Under the pieces are notes generated by a model. That model worked only from the letters and a program-made list of their open reading frames with translations, was not told the DNA's origin and did not search any database. A DNA stretch of 64,000 nt from the NCBI RefSeq assembly GCF_039539445.1, contig NZ_BAABDD010000005.1, positions 62,001-126,000 of the forward strand, read 5' to 3'. The DNA is from Salinactinospora qingdaonensis (lineage in GTDB: Bacteria; Actinomycetota; Actinomycetes; Streptosporangiales; Streptosporangiaceae). Shown piece after piece: positions 1 through 8,288 of the stretch. Positions within the stretch are counted from its first letter, which is position 1. Each line of letters begins with the position of its first letter. The translations under genes were made by a program, and so were the position numbers.

Positions 1-1
1 A

Positions 2-850
2 ACCTCGGTTCCCGCTCCGCTGGAGCCGGCAAAAGAGGGGGTCATCGACCTTGTCCAACGGGCGCGGGCCTCCGGCATGCGCATCGCGCTCCTCAACGAC
101 CGCGCCGAAGCCGACCCACCCCCGATGGTCGAGCGCGCCATCCACCGCGTCGTGCAGGAGGCTCTGACCAACGCCACCAAGCACGCCCCCGGCGCGACGG
201 TGACCGTGCGGATCGCGCGCACGGCCGAGGCGACTACGGTGCGGGTCAGTAACCCCGCCCCGCCGGTGGCTCCCGCCCCTGACCGGCCGCAGGGCCACAG
301 CGGACTCACCGGCCTGGCCGAGCGGGTACGGCTGGCCGGCGGGACACTGCGTGCCGAGGGCAAGGACGGCGGCTTCGAGGTCACCGCGCACTTCCCCACC
401 AAGGGAGGCGCGCCTGAGACCGAGGAGGACGACGCGCACCCGCCCCGTCCCAGCATCGACGCCGAGGCACAATGGACCCGCGCCAAGCGCCGGCTGCGCA
501 ACCGGATGATCGCTCTGGTGAGCGTGCCCGTGGCCGCGCTCGCCGTCATCTCCTGCCTAGTGCTGTCCAAAAGCCTCTACCTGGCGGCCATCTCCACGCT
601 GCCGGAGTCCGACTACGCCCGGCTCCAGGTGGGCATGTCCAAAGCCAGTGCGCAGGAGTGGCTCCCCCAGCGCGAGTACCACGGACCGCAGCGGCAGAAC
701 CCGAAGTCTCCGGGAGAGCGGCGGTGCGCCCACTACCGCGCCACGGCCAACCCCTTCCCGCTCCGCCAAGAGATCCGCCGGCTCTGCTTCGCTGACGGTG
801 AATTGGTGAGCAAAGACACCTACACCGCGCTAGGGCAGGACAGCGGGTAG
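2..850 (+). CDS. Sensor histidine kinase, C-terminal part (truncated by window edge)
   Basis: The reading frame is open from the window edge, so the start lies upstream. The visible part begins inside the ATP-binding domain of a NarL/DesK-type kinase: the N-box HRVVQEALTNATKHA and the G-box GLTGLAERVRLAGG are clear. After the kinase core there is an unusual tail of about 140 residues with one hydrophobic segment (IALVSVPVAALAVISC) and a C-terminal domain with two cysteines that I do not recognise. It should phosphorylate the response regulator encoded 51 bases downstream. The truncated N-terminus means the sensor input cannot be judged. Confidence 0.85.
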   Translation, partial: TSVPAPLEPAKEGVIDLVQRARASGMRIALLNDRAEADPPPMVERAIHRVVQEALTNATKHAPGATVTVRIARTAEATTVRVSNPAPPVAPAPDRPQGHSGLTGLAERVRLAGGTLRAEGKDGGFEVTAHFPTKGGAPETEEDDAHPPRPSIDAEAQWTRAKRRLRNRMIALVSVPVAALAVISCLVLSKSLYLAAISTLPESDYARLQVGMSKASAQEWLPQREYHGPQRQNPKSPGERRCAHYRATANPFPLRQEIRRLCFADGELVSKDTYTALGQDSG

Positions 851-901
851 CGGCCCGGCCGACAGCCCGCAGCGCCGGTGCGGGCCCCGTAATCTGCACT
901 C

Positions 902-1591
902 ATGGACGACACGCCGAAAGTCGGCGCCCCCGGCCATGCCCGGGTACTGCTCGCCGACGACGAGGCCATGATCCGCGCGGGTGTTCGGGCGATTTTGGAC
1001 ACCGATCCCGATATCGAGGTGGTGGCCGAGGCCGCCGACGGCCGTGAGGCAGTGGAGCTGGCCCGCTCCCACCGTCCCGAGGTCGCACTCGTCGACATCC
1101 GCATGCCCGTGCTGGACGGTCTGGCCGCCACGGGAGAGCTGCGCCGAGCCGTGCCGGAAACGGCCGTACTCATCCTGACGACATTCGACGAAGACGACTA
1201 CATCGCCCGCGCTCTCAGCCAGGGTGCGGCGGGATTCCTGCTCAAGGCCGGGGACCCACGCGAGCTCATCGCCGGAGTGCGCGCCGCCGCCGAGGGCGCC
1301 GCCTACCTTGCACCGCGGGTCGCCCAGCGGGTGATCGCCAAGCTGCGCAGCCCGCACCTTTCCCGCGACGGTCAGGCCCAGCGCCGGATCGCGGAATTGA
1401 GCGAGCGCGAACGGCAGGTCTTGGCGCTGCTGGGAGCGGGACTGTCCAACGCTGAGATCGGAGCCCGGCTGCACCTAGTTGAGAGCACGGTCAAAAGCTA
1501 CGTCAGCACGATCCTCAACCGGCTTGAAGCGCGCAACCGGGTCCAGGCCGCCATCCTCGCCTACGAGGCCGGTCTCGTTGCGCGGGAGTGA
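902..1591 (+). CDS. LuxR/NarL-family response regulator
   Basis: A 229-residue two-domain regulator. The receiver domain has the acidic pair Asp19/Asp20 and the phospho-acceptor Asp65 in VALVDIRMPV. The C-terminal LuxR-type helix-turn-helix spans about residues 164-223 (LSERERQVLALLGAGLSNAE). It is the partner of the kinase just upstream and probably shares its transcript. No good ribosome binding site is seen before the ATG, so a leaderless or coupled start is possible. The target genes may be the adjacent ABC exporter on the other strand, but that is inference. Confidence 0.92.
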   Translation: MDDTPKVGAPGHARVLLADDEAMIRAGVRAILDTDPDIEVVAEAADGREAVELARSHRPEVALVDIRMPVLDGLAATGELRRAVPETAVLILTTFDEDDYIARALSQGAAGFLLKAGDPRELIAGVRAAAEGAAYLAPRVAQRVIAKLRSPHLSRDGQAQRRIAELSERERQVLALLGAGLSNAEIGARLHLVESTVKSYVSTILNRLEARNRVQAAILAYEAGLVARE

Positions 1592-1744
1592 GCCCGCCGG
1601 GGAGACGCGCTCCAGAGCTTCGGCACGCGGTGGAGCGCCGCGCGCGAGCCCCTGGCCGCCCCTCGGCTATGGCCGTGCCCGCCTGCCTCGCCGCGGCGAG
1701 ACAGGCGGGAAAGAGGTCGGGGCCTCGCCCACGGGACGGCCACC

Positions 1745-2548
1745 TCAGGCGTCGCGGTAGCGCAGCACCGCGTAACCGCCGGCCAACGCCACGATCGCCC
1801 AACCCAGCAGCAGCAGGAGCGCCGACCCCAGCGAGTAGGGCATGGCGGTGACCCCCGACAGCACGACCCCGCTGACTTGAGTGGGGGTGTAGTTGCTGAT
1901 CTCGGTCAGTGTCTCGTTGCCGATGATCTGGCTCAGCAACGGTATCCCCACGATGACGCCGATCGCCGTGGTGATCGCGCCCGCGGTGCTGCGCAGGATC
2001 GCCCCCAAACCCAGGACGAACAGCGAGATCGTCAGCAGGTAGAACCCGGCGCCGAGCAGCCCGCGCCCCAGACCCTCGGCGGTGATCTCCATATACTGCG
2101 GCCCGTACAGCGCCGCGATGACGCCCATGTTGAGCAGTCCCATGACGATACCGGTCAGCGCGGCCACCGCGCCCCCCACGGTGACCTTGGCCAGCAGCAT
2201 GGTCGCGCGGCGCGGCACGCAGGTCAGCGTGGTGCGTATGGCCCCCGTGGCGTACTCGCCGGTCAGCGGCAGCGCCGCCAACGCCACCATCGCGAACTGC
2301 GCCAGTAGCATCACCGCTTGGATGTTGGAGTTGGCGTCGAGGATAGGAGGGTCGCCCTCGAACCCGTTCGGGGAGCGGGGGATGCCCAGCACGGCGACCC
2401 CCGCCGCCATCACCACGGTGGCGGCCAGGCACAGCCAGGTAGAGCGCAATCCCCACAGCTTGGTCCATTCGGCCGCCACCGCGCCGACGAACCCGCTGCC
2501 ACGCGGGGCCACACCGCTGGCCCGTGGTGTTGTCGTCATCGTGCTCAA
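1745..2548 (-). CDS. ABC-2 type transporter permease subunit
   Basis: A hydrophobic protein of about 265 residues with roughly six membrane segments, of the kind that pairs with a DrrA-like ATPase to export small molecules or antibiotics. The N-terminal motif EWTKLWGLRSTW, just before the first membrane helix, is typical of actinomycete ABC-2 permeases. The start is either the TTG at 2548, three bases after the ATPase stop, or the ATG at 2539. Both keep it tightly coupled to the ATPase gene. Substrate unknown. Confidence 0.87.
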   Translation of the reverse strand: MSTMTTTPRASGVAPRGSGFVGAVAAEWTKLWGLRSTWLCLAATVVMAAGVAVLGIPRSPNGFEGDPPILDANSNIQAVMLLAQFAMVALAALPLTGEYATGAIRTTLTCVPRRATMLLAKVTVGGAVAALTGIVMGLLNMGVIAALYGPQYMEITAEGLGRGLLGAGFYLLTISLFVLGLGAILRSTAGAITTAIGVIVGIPLLSQIIGNETLTEISNYTPTQVSGVVLSGVTAMPYSLGSALLLLLGWAIVALAGGYAVLRYRDA

Positions 2549-2551
2549 TGC

Positions 2552-3493
2552 TCACACCTGCGCTTTCGGGGAGTCGTCGGGCGTTGGGCTCGTCGGTGTC
2601 GCGTACTCGACGCTGGTGGCGGTCAGCTCCATGTAGGCCTGCTCCAGCGAGGCCGCGCGCATGCTCAGCTCGTGCAGCACCGCTCCGGCGGCGTGGGCCA
2701 GCTCGCCCACACGTTCGATGGTGGCGCCGGTGACGATCAGCTCGTCACCGCCGTCGCCTTCGACGCCCAGCCCTCGGGCGGCCAGGTCGCGTGCCAGCGC
2801 ATCGGCCTGCGGGCTGCGCAGCTTGACAGCGGTCAGCGAGCTGCCGGCGATGACTTGCTCGATGGGGGCGTTGGCGATCAACGTGCCTTTGCCGATGACG
2901 ATGAGCTGGTCAGCGGTCTCTTGCATCTCGCTCATCAGGTGGCTGGAGACGAGCACGGTGCGGCCCTCGTCGGCCAGCGACCGCATCAGCCCGCGCACCC
3001 ACCGCACGCCGTCGGGGTCGAGCCCGTTGACGGGCTCGTCGAACATCAACACGCCCGGATCGCCCAACAGTGCCCCGGCGATGCCCAACCGCTGTCCCAT
3101 CCCCAGCGAGAAAGACTTCGTCCGTTTTCCGGTGACCTCGGTGAGCCCCACTAGCTCCAGCACCTCTTCGACCCGGCGGGTGGGGATGCCGTTGCTGCGC
3201 GCCATCGCCCGTAGGTACGTGCGGGCGCTGTGGCCCGGGTGGCTGGCTTTGGCGTCCAGGACCGCGCCGACCTCGCACAGCGGATGGCGCAGATGGGCGT
3301 ACTCCTTGCCATTGACCAGCGCTTGGCCCGAGGTCGGGCGGTCCAGCCCCAAGATCATCCGCATCGTCGTGGACTTGCCGGCACCGTTGGGGCCGAGGAA
3401 CCCGGTGACTTTTCCCGGCTCGATGTCACAGGTGAGCCCGTCGACGGCCACCTTTGTCCCATAGCGTTTCGTCAGTCCCCGTAGGGCGATCAT
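2552..3493 (-). CDS. ABC transporter ATP-binding protein (DrrA-like exporter ATPase)
   Basis: A 313-residue nucleotide-binding subunit. Walker A is GPNGAGKST at residues 34-42, the signature is SLGMGQR, Walker B is VLMFDEP, and the switch histidine lies in SSHLMSEM. The C-terminal extension is typical of drug or lantibiotic exporter ATPases. The chosen ATG has a good GGAGAG ribosome binding site; a longer frame reaches 3568 but adds an unlikely arginine- and cysteine-rich leader. It forms a two-gene operon with the permease and may be controlled by the neighbouring two-component system. Confidence 0.92.
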   Translation of the reverse strand: MIALRGLTKRYGTKVAVDGLTCDIEPGKVTGFLGPNGAGKSTTMRMILGLDRPTSGQALVNGKEYAHLRHPLCEVGAVLDAKASHPGHSARTYLRAMARSNGIPTRRVEEVLELVGLTEVTGKRTKSFSLGMGQRLGIAGALLGDPGVLMFDEPVNGLDPDGVRWVRGLMRSLADEGRTVLVSSHLMSEMQETADQLIVIGKGTLIANAPIEQVIAGSSLTAVKLRSPQADALARDLAARGLGVEGDGGDELIVTGATIERVGELAHAAGAVLHELSMRAASLEQAYMELTATSVEYATPTSPTPDDSPKAQV

Positions 3494-4098
3494 CCGGAGC
3501 TCTCCATTCGTTGCACACGTCGCTGCACTCCGACAGTAGGGAAACCGTGGAGCTGCGGCATCGGCCAAAGGCAGCCTTCCAGCAGCGACTTTCGGGGGTG
3601 GGCACGGCGCCCGCTGTACGACCTTCGTCGAGGCGGCACGGCACTCGCCCGCATCGGTGCGGGCGTCGCCGCTGCCCGACGGTGGGCGCGGGCAGCGCGG
3701 TGCAGTGGTGTTCGTGGCCGTCCCAGCCTGTCAAGCGCCGCGCGCTCGGGAAAGGACCTCGGGCGGCAGCGCGCCCCGCGCCGTTTTCCCGCCCGCCCAG
3801 CCGGCCTTCGCAGCCGCCCTGGCACTGCGGGCGCGCGGGGACACGCTGGTCACAATCGGGGGACGTCGGGGCGCGGCGTCGCTGTCGGTGCCTCCGGGTA
3901 TCGTGGCTGCGTTTGCCGTAACCACGGTGCCGTTCACGTGGTGACCATCCATACCTGCGACCGGTTGAATAACGCAGTGGCCGCATCTGGCCGCAAAGCG
4001 TGGCTCGTGGGGCGGATCACGGTTACCGGCGGTGGGTAACGGCCGCATGGGGAGGCGTGCACGGGCACGGTTGAGGCGATATGAAAGGGATCGCTGAG
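3494..4098. other. Intergenic region, no gene recognised
   Basis: About 600 bases between the divergent ABC ATPase and HD-domain genes. Open frames here are short, arginine- and proline-rich, and look like chance frames in high-GC DNA. It should hold the promoters of both flanking genes, but I see no defined operator. Confidence 0.5.
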
Positions 4099-4749
4099 AT
4101 GTCGCGAATCGGGCCGGATCTGGCCGCGCGGTGGCGCGAACTCGCCGGCAACGGGATCGAGGCCTCGACAGTCGAGGCCGAACTGCTGGCCCGCTGGACC
4201 CAGCCGCACCGTCGCTACCATACCTTGGGCCACTTGCACGCGGTTCTCACCGCCGTCGACGAACTCGCCCCCGAAGCCACCGACATTGCCACGGTGCGCT
4301 ACGCCGCCTGGTTCCACGATGTGGTCTACGAGGGCAACCCCGGTGTCGACGAGGAGTTGAGCGCGCGGTTGGCCCAGTGCCTGCTGCCCGGTTGCGGGCT
4401 GACCGCCCAGCGTGCCGCTGCGGTGGCCGCGCTCGTGCGTGTCACAGCCGGGCATCGGCCCGCTGCCGGGGACCGCGACGCCCAAGTGCTGTGCGACGCT
4501 GATCTCGCCGTGTTGGGCTCGGCCCCCGGCCACTACGGCGCCTACGCCGCCGCGGTGCGTCAGGAGTACGGCGACCTCTCCGAGGCCGATTTCCGCAGCG
4601 GGCGGGCGCGTCTGCTGCGGAGCCTGCTCAGCCGCTCCTGGCTGTTCCACACCGCCCCGGCGCGGTCGTGGTGGGAGGAGCAGGCCCGCGCCAACATGGC
4701 CGGCGAACTCGCCGTTTTGGCACAAGCCCCCGCGCGTGCGGTCGGTTGA
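4099..4749 (+). CDS. HD-domain metal-dependent phosphohydrolase-like protein
   Basis: A 216-residue all-helical protein with an HD-type metal site: His41 and His45 in the YHTLGH segment and the doublet His73-Asp74 in AAWFHDVVY. Proteins of this group are predicted phosphohydrolases of unknown substrate; cytoplasmic. The ATG at 4099 follows AAAGGGA at a good distance. An in-frame ATG at 4081 would add six residues and has only a weak GAGG before it. It stands alone, convergent with the next exporter operon. Confidence 0.8.
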   Translation: MSRIGPDLAARWRELAGNGIEASTVEAELLARWTQPHRRYHTLGHLHAVLTAVDELAPEATDIATVRYAAWFHDVVYEGNPGVDEELSARLAQCLLPGCGLTAQRAAAVAALVRVTAGHRPAAGDRDAQVLCDADLAVLGSAPGHYGAYAAAVRQEYGDLSEADFRSGRARLLRSLLSRSWLFHTAPARSWWEEQARANMAGELAVLAQAPARAVG

Positions 4750-4792
4750 GCCTGGGATGGGGTTACCGGTGGCGCCGGCTTCCGCTCGCTCC

Positions 4793-6358
4793 TCACCTCG
4801 ACTGTCGGCGGGGCACCCCCAGCCAGGCCGGGAACGCCCACCCAAGGATGGTCAGCGTTCCCAGCAGCCCCGCCAGCGGTGCCGTGGCCAAGCCATAGCT
4901 CGGCACCGCCGCCACCGGCCAAAACGGGGGCAGGACGGCCAGCAGCCACACCCAGGGCGCGGGCAGCCACCACACCAAAAGCGGGAGCAGCGTCAAGGCG
5001 GCACCGACGATCTTGACCGTGACCAAGCCCTGCACCTTGCCCGAAGCCAGCGCCACGGCCAGCAGCACCAGGAGGGGGGCCTGCGCCGCGGCCAGCAGCA
5101 GGGCCACCACCAGACCGGCGGACCAGGGGCCGGCCAGCCCCGACAGCGGGAGGGCCACCGCCAGGCCGGCCACGGTGACGCCGAGCACCCCTAGTAGGCG
5201 GTAGGCCAGGTAGTGCGACAGTGAGAACGGGGACACGCGCAGCACGAGCAGCGTGCGGTCGTCGACGTCCTCCATAGCGCGCATAGCGCCGATAGCGCCA
5301 GTCATCAGCGGCACGTGCAGCACCACCAGCGCCGCCAGGGCCACCGGTCGGTAGGGTGCGAGAACCACCCCGTAGTGCGCGCCGACGAACTCCTCCAGGA
5401 GGGGGTAGCCCATGCGCAGGCCGAGCGCCAGCAGCACCGGTGCGATGGGGAGCGCCAGCAGGGTGGGGTCCCGGCCGATACCGCGTAGGTCCACCCGGGC
5501 GAACGCCGCCAGGGGCCGTATGGCCGCCGGAGTGCGCGGCCTCCGCTGCCGCCGCTGCGGGGGGCGGGCGACTGTCGCAGGCGGCGCCTGCGCTGAGGGC
5601 TTTTCGGTGGTGTCGACTCTCAACCGCGCCGTGGCCAACGCCGACATGGCCACGACGGCGGCCAGCGGGTAGAGCACCGCGGTGGCCAGTCCAAACGACA
5701 CCCCCTCGGGGCTCAGCCCCACGTGGAGCAGGTCCGCGGCGACTGTGGTGGGCGCCAGGAAGAGCAGGGGTGAGGACACGAGACCGCTCAGGTGGGCCAG
5801 GGCCGGCGCCAGCAGCGGCACCAGAACCAGCGGCAGTTGGCCAAAAAGGGCTTGGAACGTCTGTACCCGGATGCCGGCGGCCACCACGGCCCCCAGGAAC
5901 AGCAGCGCGCTGAGCGCGACCCCCACAAGGGCGGGGAGGACGACTGTGGCCATCGCCGCAGGCCCTTCCAGCCACCGGTCTCGGGTGGACACGGTCACGA
6001 TGGGCACTGCGGCCACCACCGACAGCACAGTGAGCACGGTCAGCCGGGCGCCGATGTACTCACTCGGCCGCAGCGGCGTCGTCGCCAGCGACTCCCGGCT
6101 CCGCTCGACTCGCTCGAACAGAGCCAGCACGACCGCGAACAGCGCCCCGAAACCGGCTGTGTCCACGAACAGCAGCAGCGGCGCCAGCGCCGCGGCGGTG
6201 GTGGCGGGAATCGCCAGCAGTACCGTGCTCCACACCAGACTCAGGCCCAGCGCGGCCCCGACCAGGCCATGGCGCAGCTCCAAGCGCACCTCCAGCGCCA
6301 GTGCCGCGCCTACCCGCTGGAGGGTGCGCGATGGCGCGTGTGGCAGCGGGGCCGTCAC
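4793..6358 (-). CDS. Large ABC exporter permease
   Basis: A 521-residue polytopic membrane protein with about twelve hydrophobic segments in two halves, separated by a basic proline-rich linker around residues 260-290. The GTG start overlaps the ATPase stop by four bases (GTGA) and has GGAG six bases upstream, which sets the start; a longer in-frame extension is not membrane-like. It is the third gene of a TetR-ATPase-permease operon and probably exports a compound that the TetR protein senses. The duplicated six-helix layout suggests a single-gene fusion of two permease halves. Confidence 0.85.
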   Translation of the reverse strand: MTAPLPHAPSRTLQRVGAALALEVRLELRHGLVGAALGLSLVWSTVLLAIPATTAAALAPLLLFVDTAGFGALFAVVLALFERVERSRESLATTPLRPSEYIGARLTVLTVLSVVAAVPIVTVSTRDRWLEGPAAMATVVLPALVGVALSALLFLGAVVAAGIRVQTFQALFGQLPLVLVPLLAPALAHLSGLVSSPLLFLAPTTVAADLLHVGLSPEGVSFGLATAVLYPLAAVVAMSALATARLRVDTTEKPSAQAPPATVARPPQRRQRRPRTPAAIRPLAAFARVDLRGIGRDPTLLALPIAPVLLALGLRMGYPLLEEFVGAHYGVVLAPYRPVALAALVVLHVPLMTGAIGAMRAMEDVDDRTLLVLRVSPFSLSHYLAYRLLGVLGVTVAGLAVALPLSGLAGPWSAGLVVALLLAAAQAPLLVLLAVALASGKVQGLVTVKIVGAALTLLPLLVWWLPAPWVWLLAVLPPFWPVAAVPSYGLATAPLAGLLGTLTILGWAFPAWLGVPRRQSR

Positions 6359-7218
6359 AGTCGCTCCTGGGTGACGGTGGCAAACACCTCGTCCAGGGAT
6401 GCCTCGCGGGTGTGGATGGTCTCCACCGTGCCTTCGTCGAGTAACTGGGCGAAGGTGGGGTCGCCGGCGAGTCCAGCCATAGGGAACGCGCGCCGCCCCA
6501 GTTCTCCCGCGCGGCGGTACTCCACGACCACGCCGCTGTGACCGTGGCGGAGTTTGAAGGCGCGGGGGGTGTCGACGGCGGCGATGCGGCCCTGCGTGAC
6601 GAAGGCCACCCGGTCGCACAGGTCGTCGGCCGTGGCCATGTCGTGGGTGGTCAGGAACACCGTGCGTCCCTGGCGGGCCTGGTCGTGGATGACTTCGCGC
6701 AGGGCTGCGGCGCGCACCGGGTCCTGCCCGGAGGTGGGTTCGTCGAGGAAGAGCAGTTGTGGCTGGTGCACCAGCGCCCGTGCCAGATTGAGGCGCATCT
6801 GCATGCCCTTGGACAGTTCGGTCACCCGCCGGTGGGCCGCGTCGGCCAGGTCGACGCGGTGGAGAAGCTCGTCGGGAGAGATCGTTGGGCCGGAGTACAA
6901 GGCGGCGAAGGCGGTCAGGTTTTCGCGCGCGGTCAGTTTGGTGAAGTGCGCCGGCAGTTCAAAACCCACCCCGATGTGCTCGTAGTAGCCGGCGCCCCAG
7001 GCGCGCAGCGGTCGGCCCAGCACCTCGACGTCGCCCTGGTAACCGCCCAGCAGCCGGGTCAGCACGCGCTGCACCGTGGATTTGCCGGCTCCGCTGGGGC
7101 CGAGGAAGCCGAAGATCTCGCCCGGCTCGACGGTGAAGCTCATGTCGTCGACGGCCGGATGTGGGGCGCCGCGGTACCACACCTTCAGGTCCGCGACGTA
7201 GATGACAGGGTCATGCAC
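6355..7218 (-). CDS. ABC transporter ATP-binding protein (exporter)
   Basis: A 287-residue ATPase with Walker A GPSGAGKST at residues 40-48, signature LSKGMQMRLNLA, Walker B LLFLDEP and the switch histidine in TTHDM. The C-terminal domain ends in the EASLDEVF motif common to exporter ATPases of the CcmA/NatA group. It starts with GTG about 60 bases after the TetR stop and overlaps the permease start by four bases, so the pair is translationally coupled. Confidence 0.92.
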   Translation of the reverse strand: MHDPVIYVADLKVWYRGAPHPAVDDMSFTVEPGEIFGFLGPSGAGKSTVQRVLTRLLGGYQGDVEVLGRPLRAWGAGYYEHIGVGFELPAHFTKLTARENLTAFAALYSGPTISPDELLHRVDLADAAHRRVTELSKGMQMRLNLARALVHQPQLLFLDEPTSGQDPVRAAALREVIHDQARQGRTVFLTTHDMATADDLCDRVAFVTQGRIAAVDTPRAFKLRHGHSGVVVEYRRAGELGRRAFPMAGLAGDPTFAQLLDEGTVETIHTREASLDEVFATVTQERL

Positions 7219-7279
7219 GGTTTGTAGACCGCCCTTCGTCTTCGGGAGGAAACGGGCCGAGGCCGGGGTCGGTCCCGGC

Positions 7280-7888
7280 TCAGTGGAGTTGGTGCTCCAG
7301 CACGGCGAACGCTTCGTCGACGAGCTGGGGAAGTTCGGGGTGCCCGTCGTTTTCCGCCCAGGTCACAACTGCTGTAGTCAGTGCCGATACGGATGCGCCG
7401 GCGATCACGCGCAGCCGCAAGGGCGCAGTGGCGCCGGTGGCGTCGGTGTCGTCGAGCGCGCGCTCCAGCAGTCGCTGGGTGGCGTGCAGGTTCTCCCAGA
7501 GCCGTGCGCGCAGCGCCGGGGTTTCGAGGAGCAGGCGGGTGCGGGTGAGCAGCGCGTCTTGGTCGGCGGTGTAGACGGCCGTCAATCCTTGCGCGATCGC
7601 GGCGCGGACCCGTTCGATGGGGGGTTCCGAGGTGGGTCGCGCCCGCACCAGCTCCTCGATCATCGGGTCGTAGTCATCGCTCAGCACGACGTCCTCCTTG
7701 GTGGGGAAATAGCGGAAGAACGTCATGTGCGAGACGCCCGCCTCTTCGGCGATACGGGCCACGGTCGTGGCGTCGTAGCCGTGTTCGAGGAATAGGCGTA
7801 GCGCGCTGTGTTGGATTGCCTCTTTGGTTCGAGCGCGCTTGCGCGCCCGCCAGTCCTGTGCCACCGGGCCTCCTGGCGCATGTTCCAT
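7280..7888 (-). CDS. TetR-family repressor of the exporter operon
   Basis: About 200 residues. The N-terminal helix-turn-helix is typical of TetR (TTVARIAEEAGVSHMTFFRYF, residues roughly 40-60), followed by a variable ligand domain. The ATG at 7888 lies directly against a perfect inverted repeat, with no clear ribosome binding site. A GTG at 7864, preceded by AGGAGG, is a credible alternative that removes eight residues. It leads the exporter operon, so autoregulation and ligand-relieved repression of the exporter are the likely roles. Confidence 0.9.
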   Translation of the reverse strand: MEHAPGGPVAQDWRARKRARTKEAIQHSALRLFLEHGYDATTVARIAEEAGVSHMTFFRYFPTKEDVVLSDDYDPMIEELVRARPTSEPPIERVRAAIAQGLTAVYTADQDALLTRTRLLLETPALRARLWENLHATQRLLERALDDTDATGATAPLRLRVIAGASVSALTTAVVTWAENDGHPELPQLVDEAFAVLEHQLH

Positions 7889-7892
7889 GCCC

Positions 7893-7932
7893 TTTGATGT
7901 TAGTAACTAACATGTTGGTTACTAACATCAAA
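7893..7932. promoter_or_regulatory. Putative TetR operator, perfect 15-bp inverted repeat
   Basis: TTTGATGTTAGTAAC (7893-7907) is followed after ten bases by its exact reverse complement (7918-7932). Each arm contains a GTTAGTAAC-like element, so two overlapping half-sites are possible. It lies immediately upstream of the TetR start and is the obvious binding site for that regulator. Confidence 0.8.
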
Positions 7933-8288
7933 GAGGTCAAGGCTGTGGGGGGGAACGAGAAGAGCCGGGAGGGTCGATTTAAACCGTGACTTGCATCACG
8001 TCTCGTGGGTAATAGTCGGAAGGTGCGGCGCGGGCCGGCAATCACACTCTCCGCCGAGCCCCAGGTGTCGTGCGTTGCTTGACGTTTATGTCTGTTGTGT
8101 CCGCTTATGTGACTTCTGTGGTTTTACTTCGTTTGTTTTTGCTTTTGGGGATATTCAACGTTAAGGTCCATTGTGATCGGATCGTGATCCGCCCTGGTAA
8201 GGGTGGTTACGAAACGATGTCGAGCCCCCGGGTGCCGTGCACCGCCCGGGATGCGTAGACCCCACTCACGCGGCGGCGAGCACACCCA
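7933..8288. other. AT-rich intergenic region with a CRP-like palindrome
   Basis: The stretch is markedly AT-richer than its surroundings, especially 8060-8180. GTGACTTGCATCAC at 7986-7999 is a GTGA-N6-TCAC palindrome of CRP/FNR type. Promoter-like hexamers (TTGACG near 8078) occur further right. No convincing gene is seen; a hydrophobic frame near 8070-8250 has AT-rich third positions unlike real genes here. It probably drives the surface protein. Confidence 0.5.

Noticed and set aside
8070..8258. A short hydrophobic open frame (MRCLTFMSVVSAYVTSVVLL start) before the surface protein
   Set aside because: Third positions are AT-rich, unlike every real gene here, and it has no ribosome binding site. 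Probably promoter DNA read by chance.
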